DNA of 42,080 bases. It comes from Deltaproteobacteria bacterium (GTDB lineage Bacteria; Desulfobacterota; Desulfarculia; Desulfarculales; Desulfarculaceae). Numbering within the stretch: the stretch's first letter is position 1; each line of letters starts with the position of its first letter. The stretch is taken from positions 1-42,080 of the forward strand of contig JAHLLK010000053.1 in NCBI GenBank assembly GCA_020444165.1, in the 5' to 3' direction. The notes under the pieces were generated by a model. The model worked only from the letters and a program-made list of their open reading frames with translations, ran no database searches and had not been told where the DNA came from. This document shows positions 14,888 through 23,467 of this stretch, piece by piece. The position numbers and the translations under genes are program-made.

Positions 14888-15823
14888 CAGGCGACCGGCA
14901 ACCCCCGCACGACCCGGAACATAATAGGGTATTCCCAACGGCCCGAGCTGGACGGTATCTCCTTGCCTTTGGTAGACCTGCACACCCACACCACGGCCAG
15001 CGACGGCAGCCTCACCCCCCGCGAGTTGGTCGCTCTGGCCAAGGAGGAGGGCCTGGCGGCCGTGGCGATCACCGACCACGACACGGTGGACGGCTTGCCT
15101 GAAGCCCTGGCCGCGGGCCGGGAGTTGGATTTCCCGGTGATCCCGGGGGTGGAGATCAGCGCCCAGTCGCCGGAAGGCGGCTCCCTGCACCTGGTGGGGC
15201 TGTTCCTGCAGCCGGACCACCCGGCCTTGTTGGAGGCCCTGGCTACCCTGCAGGCGGCCCGGGCCGAGCGCAACCCCAAGATTTTGGCCAAGTTCCAGGC
15301 GCTGGGCCTGCCGCTCACCTGGGAGGAGGTCACGGCCCAGGCCGCGGGCGGCCTGGTGGGCCGGCCCCATTTCGCCCGGGCGCTGGTGGCCCGGGGCTGG
15401 GTGAGCAATCTCGGCGAGGCCTTTGGCCGCTACCTGGGCTACGGCAAGCGGGCCTATGTGCCCAAGTTCCGCTTTGACCCCGCCCGCTCCCTGGCCTTGT
15501 TGCGGGCCGCCGGGGCGGTGCCGGTGTTGGCCCATCCCGGTCTGTTGAAGATGCCCCCCGCGGCCCTGGAAGCCCTTTTGTGGGAGCTGAAGGGCCAAGG
15601 CCTGGCCGGCCTGGAAGTGTTCTACAGCGAGCACAACCCGGCCGAGGAGCGGCGCTTTCTGAGCCTGGCCGGCCGCCTGGGCCTGGCGCCCAGCGGGGGC
15701 AGCGATTTCCACGGGGGGAACAAACAAGGCATCCGGCTGGGCCGGGGACGGGGGAACCTCAAAGTGGACGCCGGGGTTTTGGCCGGCCTGCGGGCCAGGA
15801 TACCAGGGGGGAACGGGGCATGA
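14876..15823 (+). CDS. PHP-domain phosphoesterase (RNase AM / nucleoside bisphosphate phosphatase-like)
   Basis: A PHP metal-dependent phosphoesterase of the YciV/TrpH family, known to hydrolyse 3',5'-nucleoside bisphosphates and short RNA 5' ends. Metal-binding motifs visible are DLHTHTTASDGSLTP, ITDHDTVDGL, PGVEISA, HLVGLF, GRPHFARAL, LAHPGL and SGGSDFHGGNK. Family members normally begin just before DLHTHT. The longest frame starts at TTG 14876 behind a GGGGG, while TTG 14963 or 14969 (MVDLHTHT) would fit the family better but lack a ribosome binding site; the start is unresolved. The stop overlaps the ATG of the MBL gene (ATGA), so the two are coupled. Confidence 0.88.
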   Translation: MCYHQATGNPRTTRNIIGYSQRPELDGISLPLVDLHTHTTASDGSLTPRELVALAKEEGLAAVAITDHDTVDGLPEALAAGRELDFPVIPGVEISAQSPEGGSLHLVGLFLQPDHPALLEALATLQAARAERNPKILAKFQALGLPLTWEEVTAQAAGGLVGRPHFARALVARGWVSNLGEAFGRYLGYGKRAYVPKFRFDPARSLALLRAAGAVPVLAHPGLLKMPPAALEALLWELKGQGLAGLEVFYSEHNPAEERRFLSLAGRLGLAPSGGSDFHGGNKQGIRLGRGRGNLKVDAGVLAGLRARIPGGNGA

Positions 15824-16650
15824 TTTCCTTCACCGTGCTGGGTTCGGGCACCTGTGAGCTGCGGGTCGAGGCCTCTTCCCCGGCTTATCTCCTGGAGGCC
15901 GGCGACACCAGCCTGCTCTTGGACCTGGGCCAGGGGGCCCTGCGCCGCTTCCTGGAGGAGGGCCGCGACCCGCGGCAGCTCACCGGGGTGATTTTGAGCC
16001 ATCACCACCTGGACCACCTGTCCGATCTCCTGCCCCTGTTGTTCGCCCTGAACTATGACCCCGGCCTGGCCGACCGCACCCGGCCCCTGGTCTTGGCCGC
16101 TCACCCCGTGGTGGGCCAGGTGCTGGAAGGGCTGCACCAGGTGTTCGGCAACTGGCTGGACCCGCCGGCCGGGCGCCTGGACACCCGCTGGCTGGAGCCG
16201 GGCCAGATCACCGCCCTGGGCGGCCTCATGCTGCGGACCGCCCCGGCCCAGCACATCGCCAGCAGCCTGGCCTTCCGCCTGGAGTCGGGCGGGGACGGCG
16301 GCTCCCTGGTGTATCTGGGCGACAGCGAGGCGGCCCCGGACTTGGCCGCTTTCGCCCAGGGGGCCGACCTGTTGGTGGCCCACGCCGCGGCCCCGGACGG
16401 CCGGCCCAAGACCGGGCACCTCTCCCCGGTCGAAGCCGGAGAACTGGCCGCGGCGGCCGGGGTGGGGGGGCTCCTCATCAGCCACCTCTACCGCGAGATG
16501 GACCGGGAGGCGGCCCGGGAGTCGGCCGCGGCGGCCTTCGGCGGGCCGGTGTGGGTGGCCCGGGATGGGCTTTGCCTGTGCCTGGAAGATGACGGCGTGG
16601 GGGCTTGTGTGCGCGGTCCTGGAGGGTCACGCGGAAAATTTTGTGAATAA
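15820..16650 (+). CDS. MBL-fold metallohydrolase (RNase Z-like architecture)
   Basis: A 276-residue metallo-beta-lactamase-fold enzyme. It opens MISFTVLGSGTCELRVEASSPAYLLE and carries LLLDLGQGALRRF, the di-zinc motif SHHHLDHLSD, a later His in PAQHIASS, the bridging Asp in YLGDSE and a final His in LLISHLYRE. This order is typical of MBL phosphodiesterases close to RNase Z and phosphoribosyl cyclic phosphodiesterase; which reaction applies here cannot be read. It is translationally coupled to the PHP phosphoesterase, suggesting that both act on nucleotides or RNA ends. Confidence 0.88.
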   Translation: MISFTVLGSGTCELRVEASSPAYLLEAGDTSLLLDLGQGALRRFLEEGRDPRQLTGVILSHHHLDHLSDLLPLLFALNYDPGLADRTRPLVLAAHPVVGQVLEGLHQVFGNWLDPPAGRLDTRWLEPGQITALGGLMLRTAPAQHIASSLAFRLESGGDGGSLVYLGDSEAAPDLAAFAQGADLLVAHAAAPDGRPKTGHLSPVEAGELAAAAGVGGLLISHLYREMDREAARESAAAAFGGPVWVARDGLCLCLEDDGVGACVRGPGGSRGKFCE

Positions 16651-16719
16651 TAAGCTAGTTACCCTTTTGGAATTTCGCCGGAAAGCGGGGGGATGCGCCT
16701 TGACTTTCGGGAGACGCTT

Positions 16720-16753
16720 TTGATAAGTTGAATCATAGCTTTATTATAGCTAT
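16720..16753 (+). promoter_or_regulatory. Promoter and repeated ATAGCT motif before the HAD/ECH gene
   Basis: TTGATA (16720-16725), a 16-bp spacer and TATTAT (16742-16747) make a good sigma-70 promoter. ATAGCT occurs at 16735-16740 and again 11 bp later at 16746-16751, the second inside ATAGCTAT (16746-16753). The same palindromic core sits on the -10 of the acyl-CoA dehydrogenase promoter at 3899-3908. A second -35-like TTGACT is at 16700-16705. Confidence 0.5.
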
Positions 16754-16797
16754 TCCTCCTGTTGATAGCATAAGTGTCTAATCTGGTGGAGATTTAA

Positions 16798-18852
16798 ATG
16801 CTCCAGTTGCATAGGGTCGGTGTGGTGGGGGCCGGCAACATGGGCTCCGGTATCGCCCAGAAATGCGCCCAGGCCGGTCTGGAAGTAGTGTTGGTGGACG
16901 TGAGCCCCGCGGCCGTGGAGCGCGGCCGGGAGACCATCGCCCGGACCCTGGGCCGCGGCGTGGAGCGGGGGGCCATCCCGGCCGAGGCCCTGGACGGCAT
17001 CCTGGGGCGGGTGACCGCCACCTCCCGGTTGGCGGACCTGGCCGGTTGCCAATTGGTGGTGGAGGCGGTGTTCGAGGACCGCCAGGTGAAGGAAGACCTC
17101 TTCCGGGCCTTGGGCCCGATCCTGGGCCCCGAAGCGGTGGTGGGCAGCAACACCAGCTCCTTCCGGGTGGGGTCCCTGGCCCTGTCCTATGCCCATCCCG
17201 CCCAATTTTTGGGCCTGCATTTCTTCTATCATCCGGCCATGAACCGCCTCTTGGAGATCATCCCCGCGGCCAAGAGCGGCCCCGGGGCCCTGGAGCTGGC
17301 CCGCGCCTTTTCCGCCCGCCTGGGCAAGGTGGAGGTGGTGGTGGCCGACGCCCCGGGCTTCGCGGTCAACCGCTTCTTCGTGCCCTGGCTGAACGAGGCC
17401 ACCCGGCTCTGGGAAGAGGGAGTGGCCGACATCCCCACCATCGAGGCCGCGGCCAAAAAGACCTTCCGGGTGCCCATGGGCCCCTTTGAGCTGATGAACG
17501 CCACCGGCATCCCCATCAGCTACCACTCCACCACCTCCCTGGCCGCCGAGCTGGGGCCCTTTTACGCCCCCAGCCGGGCCCTGACCCGCCAATTCGAGGC
17601 CGGGCAACCCTGGGACCTGGCCGGCGAGCCGGATCTGGCCCGCCTGCCCGAGGTGGCCGACCGCCTGCAGGGGGTCGTGTTCCTGGTCTGCGGCCAAATC
17701 CTGGACGAGAACGTCTGCGGCATCGGCGAGGTGGAGACCGGGGCCAAGGTGGGGCTCCGCTGGGCCAAGGGTCCCTTTGAGATGATGAACCGCCTGGGCA
17801 TCCACACGGCCTGCGACTTGGCCGAGGCGGTGGTGGAGGCCCACGAGGAGCTGACCCTGCCGGCCAGCCTGGCCGCCCAGGTGGAGGACAGCCGCCTGTG
17901 GCACCTACCCCTGGTGGAACTCCGGGTGGAAGGCCCGCTGGCCTTCCTCACCTTCAACCGCCCCGAGGCCTTGAACGCCCTGAACGAGACCGTGGTGGAG
18001 CAGCTCCGGGAGGCCTTCCTGGCGGCCGAGTCCCGCCCCGGGGTGAAGACCATCGTGCTGGAAGGCAAGGGCAAAGCCTTTGTGGCCGGGGCGGACATCG
18101 GGTTCTTCCTGAAGCAGATCAAGGCCGGCACCCCGCAAAGGATCGTGGACTTCGCCGCCCGGGGCCAAGAGGTGTTCAATCTCCTGGCCCACAGCAAGAA
18201 ATGGGTGGTGGCCAAGGTGGAGGGCCTGGCCCTGGGTGGGGGGGCGGAGCTGGTCCTGGCTTGCCACACCGTGGTGGCCACCAGCGGCGCTTCCCTGGGT
18301 TTCCCGGAGACCAGCATCGGCATCTACCCCGGCTTGGGCGGCACCCAGCGGAGCCTGGCCTGGCTGGGCCTGCCCCTGGCCCGCTATCTGGTGCTCACCG
18401 GACGCACCCTGAACGCCGCCGAGGCCCACGAGTTGGGTCTCTTTGAGTACCTGGTGGAGCCGGGTCAGGCCGACAGCCTGATCCGCGAGTTGACCGGCCA
18501 CCACCCCAAGGTGAAGACCCTGGGCCAGGTTCCGGAGCCCACGGGGCAGTGGGCCGCCATCGCGGCCTGCCTCGCGGACGCCGGCCGGTTGGCCGCCCTC
18601 CTCCGGGGCGAGGCGCCGGCGGACGGGCCCGATCCGGCCCTGGCCGTGAAATTGGCCGGCATCCTGGCCCAGAAGGCCCCCCTGGCCCTGGCCTGGGCCA
18701 ATGAGATCATGGAGGAGGGCGCCCAGGTGGGCCTGGAACGCGGCCTCTCCCTGGAGTTGGCGCGCATGGAGGCTATGTTCCGCACGGCCGACGCCCTGGA
18801 AGGGCTCAGCTCCGTGACCCAACGCAGAAAACCCCAGTTCAAGGGAGCCTGA
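16798..18852 (+). CDS. Fused 3-hydroxyacyl-CoA dehydrogenase / enoyl-CoA hydratase
   Basis: A 684-residue bifunctional beta-oxidation enzyme with the dehydrogenase first. The NAD-binding Rossmann motif VGVVGAGNMGSG is at about 7-18. The catalytic His is in LGLHFFYHPAMNRLLEI. Two C-terminal dehydrogenase domains follow (VNRFFVPWLNEA...VPMGPFELMN; then GLRWAKGPFEMMN). The enoyl-CoA hydratase domain starts at about 371 (LVELRVEGPLAFLTFNRPEALNAL), with oxyanion GKAFVAGADI and both catalytic glutamates (GGGAELVLA and GFPETSIGIYPGLGGTQR). This order is unlike E. coli FadB but common in archaea and Desulfobacterota. It would hydrate enoyl-CoA and oxidise the 3-hydroxyacyl-CoA. The start has GGAG about 6 bases upstream. 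The uspA-like gene follows after 36 bases. Confidence 0.93.
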   Translation: MLQLHRVGVVGAGNMGSGIAQKCAQAGLEVVLVDVSPAAVERGRETIARTLGRGVERGAIPAEALDGILGRVTATSRLADLAGCQLVVEAVFEDRQVKEDLFRALGPILGPEAVVGSNTSSFRVGSLALSYAHPAQFLGLHFFYHPAMNRLLEIIPAAKSGPGALELARAFSARLGKVEVVVADAPGFAVNRFFVPWLNEATRLWEEGVADIPTIEAAAKKTFRVPMGPFELMNATGIPISYHSTTSLAAELGPFYAPSRALTRQFEAGQPWDLAGEPDLARLPEVADRLQGVVFLVCGQILDENVCGIGEVETGAKVGLRWAKGPFEMMNRLGIHTACDLAEAVVEAHEELTLPASLAAQVEDSRLWHLPLVELRVEGPLAFLTFNRPEALNALNETVVEQLREAFLAAESRPGVKTIVLEGKGKAFVAGADIGFFLKQIKAGTPQRIVDFAARGQEVFNLLAHSKKWVVAKVEGLALGGGAELVLACHTVVATSGASLGFPETSIGIYPGLGGTQRSLAWLGLPLARYLVLTGRTLNAAEAHELGLFEYLVEPGQADSLIRELTGHHPKVKTLGQVPEPTGQWAAIAACLADAGRLAALLRGEAPADGPDPALAVKLAGILAQKAPLALAWANEIMEEGAQVGLERGLSLELARMEAMFRTADALEGLSSVTQRRKPQFKGA

Positions 18853-18888
18853 GGCGGCCCGGACTGGACTCCCCTCAAGAGGCAAGGC

Positions 18889-19380
18889 ATGAAAAGCAAG
18901 GTTCTGATCCCGGTGGACCGGTCGCGCAACTCCCTCACCGCCGAGGAGTATGCCATCAAGCTCAGTTGGAAGATGCCCCTCAAGGTGACCCTGTTGAACG
19001 TGCTGAACACCAAACGGCTGTCCGGCCACGGCATCGGCCCCTCGCAACAGGAGCTGATCCTGGAATCCATGCGCCGGCAGGCCGAACGGGTGCTGGCCGA
19101 GGCGGCCAAGCCCTTTGAGAAAGCTGATATCGAACACGACACCCGCATCGAGTCCGGGGCGCCGGGTCAGGTCATCTGCGGGGTGGCCGAGAACGAAGGC
19201 TATGACCTGTTGATCATCCCGCAGAGCGGTCTCAGCGAATTGGAAGAGATTCTGGGCGGCAGCGTGGTCCGCAATGTTTTGAACCACTGCCAAGTGCCCA
19301 TACTTTTGGTCAAACACACCAGTGAACAGTTGGAACAGCAGCGCAAGTTGCGAGCAGAGCAGGAACTTTTGCCGCGCTGA
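18889..19380 (+). CDS. Universal stress protein (UspA family)
   Basis: A single UspA domain of 163 residues: KVLIPVDRSRNSLTAEEYAIKLS at the start and the conserved end DLLIIPQSGLSELEEILGGSVVRNVLNHCQVPILLVK. The family ATP-binding pattern G..G(9)G(S/T) is represented by SGLSELEEILGGSVVRNV but is altered, so nucleotide binding is uncertain. A charged C-terminal helix (EQLEQQRKLRAEQELL) extends past the domain. It lies 36 bases after the beta-oxidation gene and before the TRAP operon promoter. UspA-like genes commonly accompany TRAP transporters. Confidence 0.92.
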   Translation: MKSKVLIPVDRSRNSLTAEEYAIKLSWKMPLKVTLLNVLNTKRLSGHGIGPSQQELILESMRRQAERVLAEAAKPFEKADIEHDTRIESGAPGQVICGVAENEGYDLLIIPQSGLSELEEILGGSVVRNVLNHCQVPILLVKHTSEQLEQQRKLRAEQELLPR

Positions 19381-19408
19381 GCCGGGGCCGCGGGCCCGGG
19401 TGCAAAAG

Positions 19409-19417
19409 TGCTAGAAT
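19409..19417 (+). promoter_or_regulatory. Candidate extended -10 promoter of the TRAP operon
   Basis: TGCTAGAAT, identical to the candidate at 2257-2265, lies 29 bases after the uspA stop. No clear -35. It predicts a leader of about 164 nt before dctP. Confidence 0.4.
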
Positions 19418-19423
19418 GGCGAA

Positions 19424-19587
19424 GTACTCCGGTGGCGGCGTAGGGAATTGTCTCTCCGCCTTGGTCTAACGACACCCCGGTGAAGTTTGCCGGCCGGCGG
19501 AACTCTTGTGGCGTTATTTGGTCCACCACAGGAAGTTCCCACCCGGCCGGGGGTGTACTGCCACGTCAACCTAGAAAGGGAGGGGTT
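19424..19587 (+). promoter_or_regulatory. Structured leader of the TRAP operon
   Basis: The 3' half folds into one long hairpin (19490-19550) of three stacked helices: CCGGCCGG 19490-19497/19543-19550, GGAACT 19499-19504/AGTTCC 19534-19539, and TGTGG 19507-19511/CCACA 19526-19530, with a 14-nt loop. The 5' half can pair GGCGG with CCGCC around GTAGGGAATTGTCTCT. The hairpin ends 37 bases before the dctP ATG. It may be a ligand-sensing or protein-binding leader, or only a stabilising hairpin. Confidence 0.4.
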
Positions 19588-20640
19588 ATGCGACTTGCGA
19601 GAAAACTGTTCACACTCATGGCTGTAGTGGCCTTGGTGGCCATGGTGGTCCCGGTGGCCCTGGCCGCGAAACCGTCTTTGGACACTTGGAAACCCGCCTT
19701 CGATTATTCCGGCGCGAAATACAAAATCAAAGTCAGCAACGTGAGCCATCCGGCCATCAAGGGCGTGTACGCGGGTTTCGCCATCCGTGACGCCCTGTGG
19801 AAAGCCACCAACGGCCAGATCTACTTCGAGTACATTCCCTTCTCCATGCTCGGTGGTGAGGTGGAGGTGCTGAATCAGCTCCAAATGGGCGCCATCCAGG
19901 GCATGGCCGTGTCTTCGGTGGCCGCCACCAACCTGGGCCCCCGCATGGGCATCGTCAACCTGCCCTTCCTGGTCAACAGCTATGAAAAGCTGGAGAAGTT
20001 CACCGAGGATCCCAAGCTGTACCAGACCTTCCTGGACAGCATGGATCACCAGGGCATCATGGGCGTGGACATCACCGCCTATGGCCGCTACGGTTGGGCC
20101 ACCACCATCCCGGTGAAGAACCTGGAAGACGCCAAGAAGGTTAAGTTCCGCATCGCCGAAGCGGCGGTGAACAAGCTTCTGTACCAGGCCTGGGGCCTGA
20201 ACCCCGTGGTCATGCCCTGGCCTGACGTGCCCACCGCCCTGAAGCAGGGCGTCATCACCGGCCTGGACCACACCCTGATCGTGTGCCAGCTCACCAAGAA
20301 GTTCGAAGTGGCCAAGAACTTCACCCCGGTGAACTACGCCCAGGGTCTGTTTATCTGGATCTTCAACAAGGCTTGGTTCCAGACCCTGCCCGAGGACCTG
20401 CAGAAGACCTTCCTCAAAGTGGTGAAGGAGGAGTGCAAGAAGTACCGCGCCGAGTGCAAGATCCAGGAGGCAGACTCCAAGAAGGCCGCCCAGGCCTCCG
20501 GCGTCAGCTTCTGGGAGCTGAGCGAGGCGGACATCGGCACGCTCCGCAAAGAGGGCAACACGGTGCACGAGAAGTACGCCGAGGAAATCGGCCCCGAGTA
20601 CCTGAAGGCGGTGCAAACCCTGATGGGCTATCAGCCCTAG
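19588..20640 (+). CDS. dctP: TRAP transporter solute-binding protein DctP
   Basis: The periplasmic receptor of a tripartite ATP-independent periplasmic transporter. It has a signal peptide (MRLARKLFTLMAVVALVAMVVPVALAA). The mature protein contains GGEVEVLNQLQMGAIQGMAVSS, NLPFLVNSYEKLEKF and MGVDITAYGRYGWATTIPVKNLEDAKKVKFRIAEA. The last includes the conserved R of the family (KFRIAEAAVNK), which usually makes the salt bridge to the ligand carboxylate. The substrate is probably an organic acid; the exact one cannot be read. The 350-residue length is normal. The start at 19588 has AAAGGGAGGGG upstream. dctQ and dctM follow directly. Confidence 0.93.
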   Translation: MRLARKLFTLMAVVALVAMVVPVALAAKPSLDTWKPAFDYSGAKYKIKVSNVSHPAIKGVYAGFAIRDALWKATNGQIYFEYIPFSMLGGEVEVLNQLQMGAIQGMAVSSVAATNLGPRMGIVNLPFLVNSYEKLEKFTEDPKLYQTFLDSMDHQGIMGVDITAYGRYGWATTIPVKNLEDAKKVKFRIAEAAVNKLLYQAWGLNPVVMPWPDVPTALKQGVITGLDHTLIVCQLTKKFEVAKNFTPVNYAQGLFIWIFNKAWFQTLPEDLQKTFLKVVKEECKKYRAECKIQEADSKKAAQASGVSFWELSEADIGTLRKEGNTVHEKYAEEIGPEYLKAVQTLMGYQP

Positions 20641-20654
20641 TCGTTTCATGCCGC

Positions 20655-20691
20655 GGGCCGGGGGGCTTCCCCCCCGGCCCCTTCTTCTTTT
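20655..20691 (+). terminator. Intercistronic hairpin between dctP and dctQ
   Basis: A perfect 11-bp stem GGGCCGGGGGG (20655-20665) / CCCCCCGGCCC (20670-20680), loop CTTC, and a pyrimidine tail CTTCTTCTTTT. Partial termination or 3' protection here would give more receptor than membrane subunits, as is common in solute-binding-protein operons. Confidence 0.8.
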
Positions 20692-20710
20692 ATGATATGC
20701 GAGGCCGCCT

Positions 20711-21214
20711 ATGCTAAGCCGCGTCCTGGATGGACTGGACAAAGCCCTCTCCTGGTTCGAGGGGTGGGTGCTCTATCTCTCGGTGATGATCGGGCTGATC
20801 TCCCTGACCGTGAATGTGATCCTGCGCTATGCGTTCTCCTACCCCTTGGCTTGGAGCGAAGAGCTCATCCGGGAGCTTATCATCATCACGACCTTCATCG
20901 GCTGCTCCGCCGGCATCAAGAGCGGCGCCATGATCACCATTGACGCGGTGGTCCAACTTGTCCCCCGTTTACGGCGGCCCCTGGCCCTCGTGAGCAACCT
21001 CGCCGTGCTGGTCTTCGCGGTGATGGTGATCGTCCTGGGCTGGGACATGGCTGCTATGCAGGCGCGCACCCACCAGAAGACCATCATTTTGGAAATCCCC
21101 CTCGTCATCTTGTACGGCATATTGCCCTTGATGGGAGGAATGATGGGCATCCGCACCGTGCAGCTCATGTACAAGGATTTTCTTGAGGCCCGCCGGGCCA
21201 AGGAAACCAAATAA
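20711..21214 (+). CDS. dctQ: TRAP transporter small membrane subunit DctQ
   Basis: A 167-residue protein with four predicted transmembrane helices. The family motif is RYAFSYPLAWSEELIRELIIITTFIGCSAGIKSGAMITIDAV, corresponding to the W.EE..R....W..F.G.......HI..D block of DctQ. It forms the integral membrane unit with DctM. GAGG lies 6 bases before the ATG. It ends 17 bases before dctM. Confidence 0.92.
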   Translation: MLSRVLDGLDKALSWFEGWVLYLSVMIGLISLTVNVILRYAFSYPLAWSEELIRELIIITTFIGCSAGIKSGAMITIDAVVQLVPRLRRPLALVSNLAVLVFAVMVIVLGWDMAAMQARTHQKTIILEIPLVILYGILPLMGGMMGIRTVQLMYKDFLEARRAKETK

Positions 21215-21231
21215 ACGAGGGAGAGGCTCAC

Positions 21232-22533
21232 GTGGATTCCAGCTATCTGATCATTGTCCTGGTGTTGTTGGGCATGATGGCCGCGACGATTCCGGTATTC
21301 CTCACCCTCTTTTTCACCGCGGTGTTGGGTTTCCTGATCTTCGCGCCAAACTTGCCGATGCTGGTGCTGGCCCAGAGCCTGTTCCGGTCCATGGACAATT
21401 TCGCTCTGGTGGTGGTGTTGTTCTTTGTCTTGTGCGGCAACATCATGACCAGCGGCTCCATCGTGCACAAGCTGATCCGCTTTGCCAACGTGGTGGTGGG
21501 CTGGCTGCCCGGCGGTTTGGCCATGGCCGGCATTCTGGCCTGCGGCCTGTTCGGGGCCATCTCGGGCTCCACGGTGGCCACGGTGGTGGCCATTGGCGGC
21601 TTCATGATCCCGGCGCTTCTGGACAACCACTACGACGAGAAGTTCGCCCTGGGGGCCATGACCTCGGCGCCCAACCTGGGGGTCATCATCCCCCCGTCCA
21701 TCTCCATGATCCTTTACTCCATGGTGGCGGCCGTGAGCCTGGAGGGCCTGTTCCTCACCGGCTTCGTGCCGGGCGTCCTGATCATGGCCGGCATGTGCGG
21801 CTACTCCTACTTCTGGGCCAAGCGGCACCCCGGTTTCAAGGAGGCTCCCAAGCCCACCTGGAGCGAGTTCCTGCGGGCCTTCCGGGAGGGCTTCTGGTCC
21901 CTGATGCTGCCGGTGATCATCTTCGGCGGCATCTTCTCGGGCATGTTCACCGCCAACGAGGCCGCGGTGGTGGCCTGCGTGTACGCATTTTGCGTGGAGT
22001 TGTTCATCCACAAGGACATGAAGTTCAGCCAGGTCAAGAAGGTCATGGTCAACTCCGCGGTGACCAGCGCCACCCTGTTGATCATCGTGGCCGGGGCCAC
22101 CTGCTTCGGGCGGTTTCTGACCCTGGAAGCCATCCCGGCCAAGGTGAGCGAGCTGGTGGTCGGCTCCATCACCCAGCCCTGGCTGTTCCTGTTGACCGTG
22201 AACTTCCTCCTCTTGATCATCGGCATGTTCATGGACATCGTGAGCGCCACCCTGATCCTGGGGCCCATCTTCCTGCCCATGCTGGAGAAGTATGGGGTCA
22301 ACCCGGTGCACTTCGGGCTGTTGATGACCGTGAACCTGGCCATCGGCTACTGCACGCCGCCGTTGGGGGTGAGCCTTTACATCACCGGAGCCCTGGCCAA
22401 CCGGGATTTGATTTATGTATCCCGGGCGGTGCTGCCCTTTGTGGTCATCCAGATCGCCGTGCTCATTCTGATGACCTATTGGCCGGACGCCGTGCTTTGG
22501 TTACCGCGGTTGGTGGGTTGGAACGTGGGCTGA
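21232..22533 (+). CDS. dctM: TRAP transporter large permease subunit DctM
   Basis: The sodium-coupled transport subunit, 433 residues and about twelve hydrophobic segments. Family motifs include GNIMTSGSIVHKLIRFANVVVGWLPGGLAMAGILACGLFGAISGSTVATVVAIGG, the hairpin motif SAPNLGVIIPPSISMILYSMVAAVS, and near the end PVHFGLLMTVNLAIGYCTPPLGVSLYI. The start is a GTG preceded by GGGAGAGG. Together with DctP and DctQ it makes a complete TRAP system; no ATPase is needed. Confidence 0.94.
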   Translation: MDSSYLIIVLVLLGMMAATIPVFLTLFFTAVLGFLIFAPNLPMLVLAQSLFRSMDNFALVVVLFFVLCGNIMTSGSIVHKLIRFANVVVGWLPGGLAMAGILACGLFGAISGSTVATVVAIGGFMIPALLDNHYDEKFALGAMTSAPNLGVIIPPSISMILYSMVAAVSLEGLFLTGFVPGVLIMAGMCGYSYFWAKRHPGFKEAPKPTWSEFLRAFREGFWSLMLPVIIFGGIFSGMFTANEAAVVACVYAFCVELFIHKDMKFSQVKKVMVNSAVTSATLLIIVAGATCFGRFLTLEAIPAKVSELVVGSITQPWLFLLTVNFLLLIIGMFMDIVSATLILGPIFLPMLEKYGVNPVHFGLLMTVNLAIGYCTPPLGVSLYITGALANRDLIYVSRAVLPFVVIQIAVLILMTYWPDAVLWLPRLVGWNVG

Positions 22534-22866
22534 GGCCGACAAAGGCCGTTTTACCCGTGATTTGCGCCAAAAGGCTTGACTGGCCGTCCTTGCAGGGTAT
22601 GGTTGTACCAGCCAGCCAGGACGGTCCGGTCGGCCGGGCCGGGGGGATTGGGTGGAGCCTTCCCAGCGGCCAAAAACGACCTACCGGCGTTTCTGACTTG
22701 GCCGGCGATTTTTTTGCGCCGGTGATTTTCAGCCACGGAAAACTTGTGAAAATCGGCGTCAATGCCCAGGGTAGCGCGCCATGATTTCCTAGGGGAATCT
22801 TGGCAACTGCCCTCGCTTTTGCGGATCTTGCTTGGGCTCCCTCCCATTTTCGTGGAAGATGTCGTT
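22534..22866. other. Gap after the TRAP operon with promoter and hairpins
   Basis: I see no gene. TTGACT (22576-22581) and TATGGT (22598-22603) at 16 bp form a candidate promoter for the NYN gene, with a long leader. The leader carries CCGGCG/CGCCGG around a T-run (about 22700-22720) and the 8-bp inverted repeat GATTTTCA/TGAAAATC (about 22722-22754), which could compete. Confidence 0.35.
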
Positions 22867-23460
22867 ATGATTCCCCGTTCAGCGGTTTTTATCGACGGCG
22901 GTTACATGGACAAGGTCCTGTACGAGCACGGCGGTCTCAGGGTGGAGTTCGCCCGTTTCGCCAACCGCACCGTCAACGACCAAGGCCTCCTCCGAGCCTA
23001 CTATTACCATTGCCTGCCCCGGCAGTCTCCCCGGGCCACTCCCGAGGAAACCACGGCCATCCGGAACAAAGAGAAGTTTTTCCACGCGTTGCAGTTCATC
23101 GACCGCTTCGAGTTGCGGCTGGGCCATTTGGCCTACCGGGGGGTGGATGACCAAGGTCAGCGGCTGTTGGAGCAAAAGGGCGTGGACGTGCAGATGGCGG
23201 TGGACATCCTCAGCATGTGCTATGGCCGTCTCCTGGATCAGGTGGTCCTGGTCACCGGCGACGCCGATCTGGTGCCGGTGGTCCAAAAAGCCAAGGATCT
23301 GGGGGTGGTGGTGCGGCTGGTCCACGGTGATGGCCCCAACAGCCGGGTCGCTGAGCGCCTGTGGCACGCCTGTGACGAGCGCCTCTTGATCGACCGCGAG
23401 ATGCTCCTGGAGTGCCAGCTTTCCAATGCGCCGGACCGTGACAGCGGCTCGGATCATTAG
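22867..23460 (+). CDS. NYN-domain protein (LabA/PIN-like ribonuclease fold)
   Basis: A 197-residue NYN (DUF88) protein. The fold's acidic residues are visible: Asp10 in AVFIDGGYMDK, the mid-helix Asp in VDVQMAVDILSMC, and Asp residues in VVLVTGDADLVPVVQKAKDLGVVVRLVHG. These form the divalent-metal site of a PIN-like nuclease, so RNA cleavage is a plausible role, but many bacterial LabA-type proteins have no known substrate. The ATG at 22867 follows GGAAG; the frame is open further upstream but without conserved sequence. Single gene; a dispersed repeat follows. Confidence 0.9.
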   Translation: MIPRSAVFIDGGYMDKVLYEHGGLRVEFARFANRTVNDQGLLRAYYYHCLPRQSPRATPEETTAIRNKEKFFHALQFIDRFELRLGHLAYRGVDDQGQRLLEQKGVDVQMAVDILSMCYGRLLDQVVLVTGDADLVPVVQKAKDLGVVVRLVHGDGPNSRVAERLWHACDERLLIDREMLLECQLSNAPDRDSGSDH

Positions 23461-23467
23461 CCCGGAT

